NCBI GenBank assembly: GCA_014379395.1
Contig: JACMLV010000701.1
Span: 1-9,589, forward strand
DNA from: Burkholderiaceae bacterium
Lineage (GTDB): Bacteria; Pseudomonadota; Gammaproteobacteria; Burkholderiales; Burkholderiaceae_D
Reading direction: 5' to 3'
DNA length: 9,589 bases
Part shown: positions 9,353-9,589 of the stretch, in pieces
How positions within the stretch are numbered: position 1 is the stretch's first letter
Layout: each line of letters begins with the position of its first letter
The notes under the pieces: model-generated
What the model was told of the DNA's origin: nothing
Seen by the model: only the letters and a program-made list of their open reading frames with translations
The model's database searches: none
Program-made: the position numbers and the translations under genes

Positions 9353-9510
9353 TAGATCACGCGATTCCTTGATCGTTTCCTCGACGCGTAAATAGGGGAC
9401 TGACCACGTTTTACCGGCATCAGAAATTAGCGGATAGATCACATTTCCCTCCCAAACTGATCTTCCCAGAATATCCAAGTTTTCTAAACCTGAGCACGTT
9501 TTTCCGGCTC
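9343..9510. repeat. Degenerate tandem duplication next to the antitoxin gene
   Basis: Two diverged copies of about 80-85 bases can be aligned in the same order: TAGCG...ATAGATCAC (9343-9360 and 9428-9442, the last 9 bases identical), TGATC, TAAA, and TGACCACGTTTTACCGGC (9401-9418) against TGAGCACGTTTTTCCGGC (9491-9508), 16 of 18 identical. The right copy includes the last codons of the minus-strand antitoxin gene and the left copy is non-coding. Small indels separate the blocks, as expected for an old duplication or relic. Confidence 0.5.
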
Positions 9511-9589
9511 GACCGACAAGCGCATCCCGACAGACTTCAACACCGCTAGCAGCGTCTTCAACGTTGGGTTGCCCTTTGGGGATAACGAA
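9484..9589 (-). CDS. HigA-type addiction-module antitoxin, C-terminal part (5' end outside window)
   Basis: Reading the minus strand from 9588 to the TAG at 9484-9486 gives 34 residues containing SPKGNPTLKTLLAVLKSVG and then MRLSVEPEKRAQV. This is the characteristic end of XRE-type putative addiction module antidote proteins (HigA-like, usually about 95-100 residues), where the helix-turn-helix is followed by the GNPT..TLL.VL..LG.RL.V.P signature. In such modules the antitoxin binds and neutralises a RelE/HigB-like nuclease and represses the operon. The toxin gene is normally just upstream on the same strand, which here would lie beyond the right edge. Composition is more GC-rich than the two small genes it faces. 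Only about a third of the protein is visible, so integrity cannot be judged. Confidence 0.8.
   Translation of the reverse strand, partial: SLSPKGNPTLKTLLAVLKSVGMRLSVEPEKRAQV

Noticed and set aside
9266..9478. 70-codon minus-strand frame between the membrane protein and antitoxin genes
   Set aside because: It overlaps the end of the membrane protein gene and the degenerate repeat, and has no family resemblance.

Overview
This window looks like the chromosome of a high-GC betaproteobacterium. The proteins and gene order (scpA–meaB–pccB–pccA) fit Burkholderiales, probably Oxalobacteraceae (Massilia, Duganella or Janthinobacterium type), but that placement is inferred from protein character and not from a search. 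The main content is an intact propionyl-CoA to succinyl-CoA module. It is flanked on the left by the end of a two-component sensor kinase gene and on the right by an AT-rich accessory stretch that ends in a toxin–antitoxin gene cut by the window edge.

Layout. Positions 1-498 hold the C-terminal half of a QseC-like sensor histidine kinase. Positions 499-1269 are about 770 bases without a convincing gene. They carry an 11-bp-period direct repeat, a paired TTGCAA palindrome, an AT-rich promoter-like segment, a terminator-like hairpin and the likely promoter of the metabolic genes. Positions 1270-8148 hold four co-oriented genes: methylmalonyl-CoA mutase (scpA), its GTPase chaperone (meaB), and the beta and alpha subunits of propionyl-CoA carboxylase (pccB, pccA). 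scpA-meaB and pccB-pccA are tightly spaced pairs. The 146-base gap between them contains a REP-like palindrome that seems to have inserted at the meaB stop codon, followed by a strong GC hairpin. Two further palindromes and a textbook Rho-independent terminator follow pccA.

How the genes work together. PccA carries and carboxylates biotin, and PccB moves the carboxyl group to propionyl-CoA to give (S)-methylmalonyl-CoA. An epimerase, absent from the window, would make the R isomer. ScpA rearranges that to succinyl-CoA using adenosylcobalamin, and MeaB protects and loads the cofactor. The module feeds propionate, odd-chain fatty acids and Val/Ile/Met carbon into the TCA cycle.

From about 8280 the base composition falls sharply. 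A consensus -35 promoter with AT-rich upstream sequence precedes two small genes: a 73-aa KTSC-like protein and a 156-aa four-helix membrane protein. Facing them on the minus strand is the tail of a HigA-type antitoxin (9484-9589), followed by a decayed tandem duplication of its own 3' end. I see no clearly new multi-gene system. The most unusual parts are the regulatory leader, the REP insertion with duplicated flanks and the AT-rich two-gene cassette beside the antitoxin.
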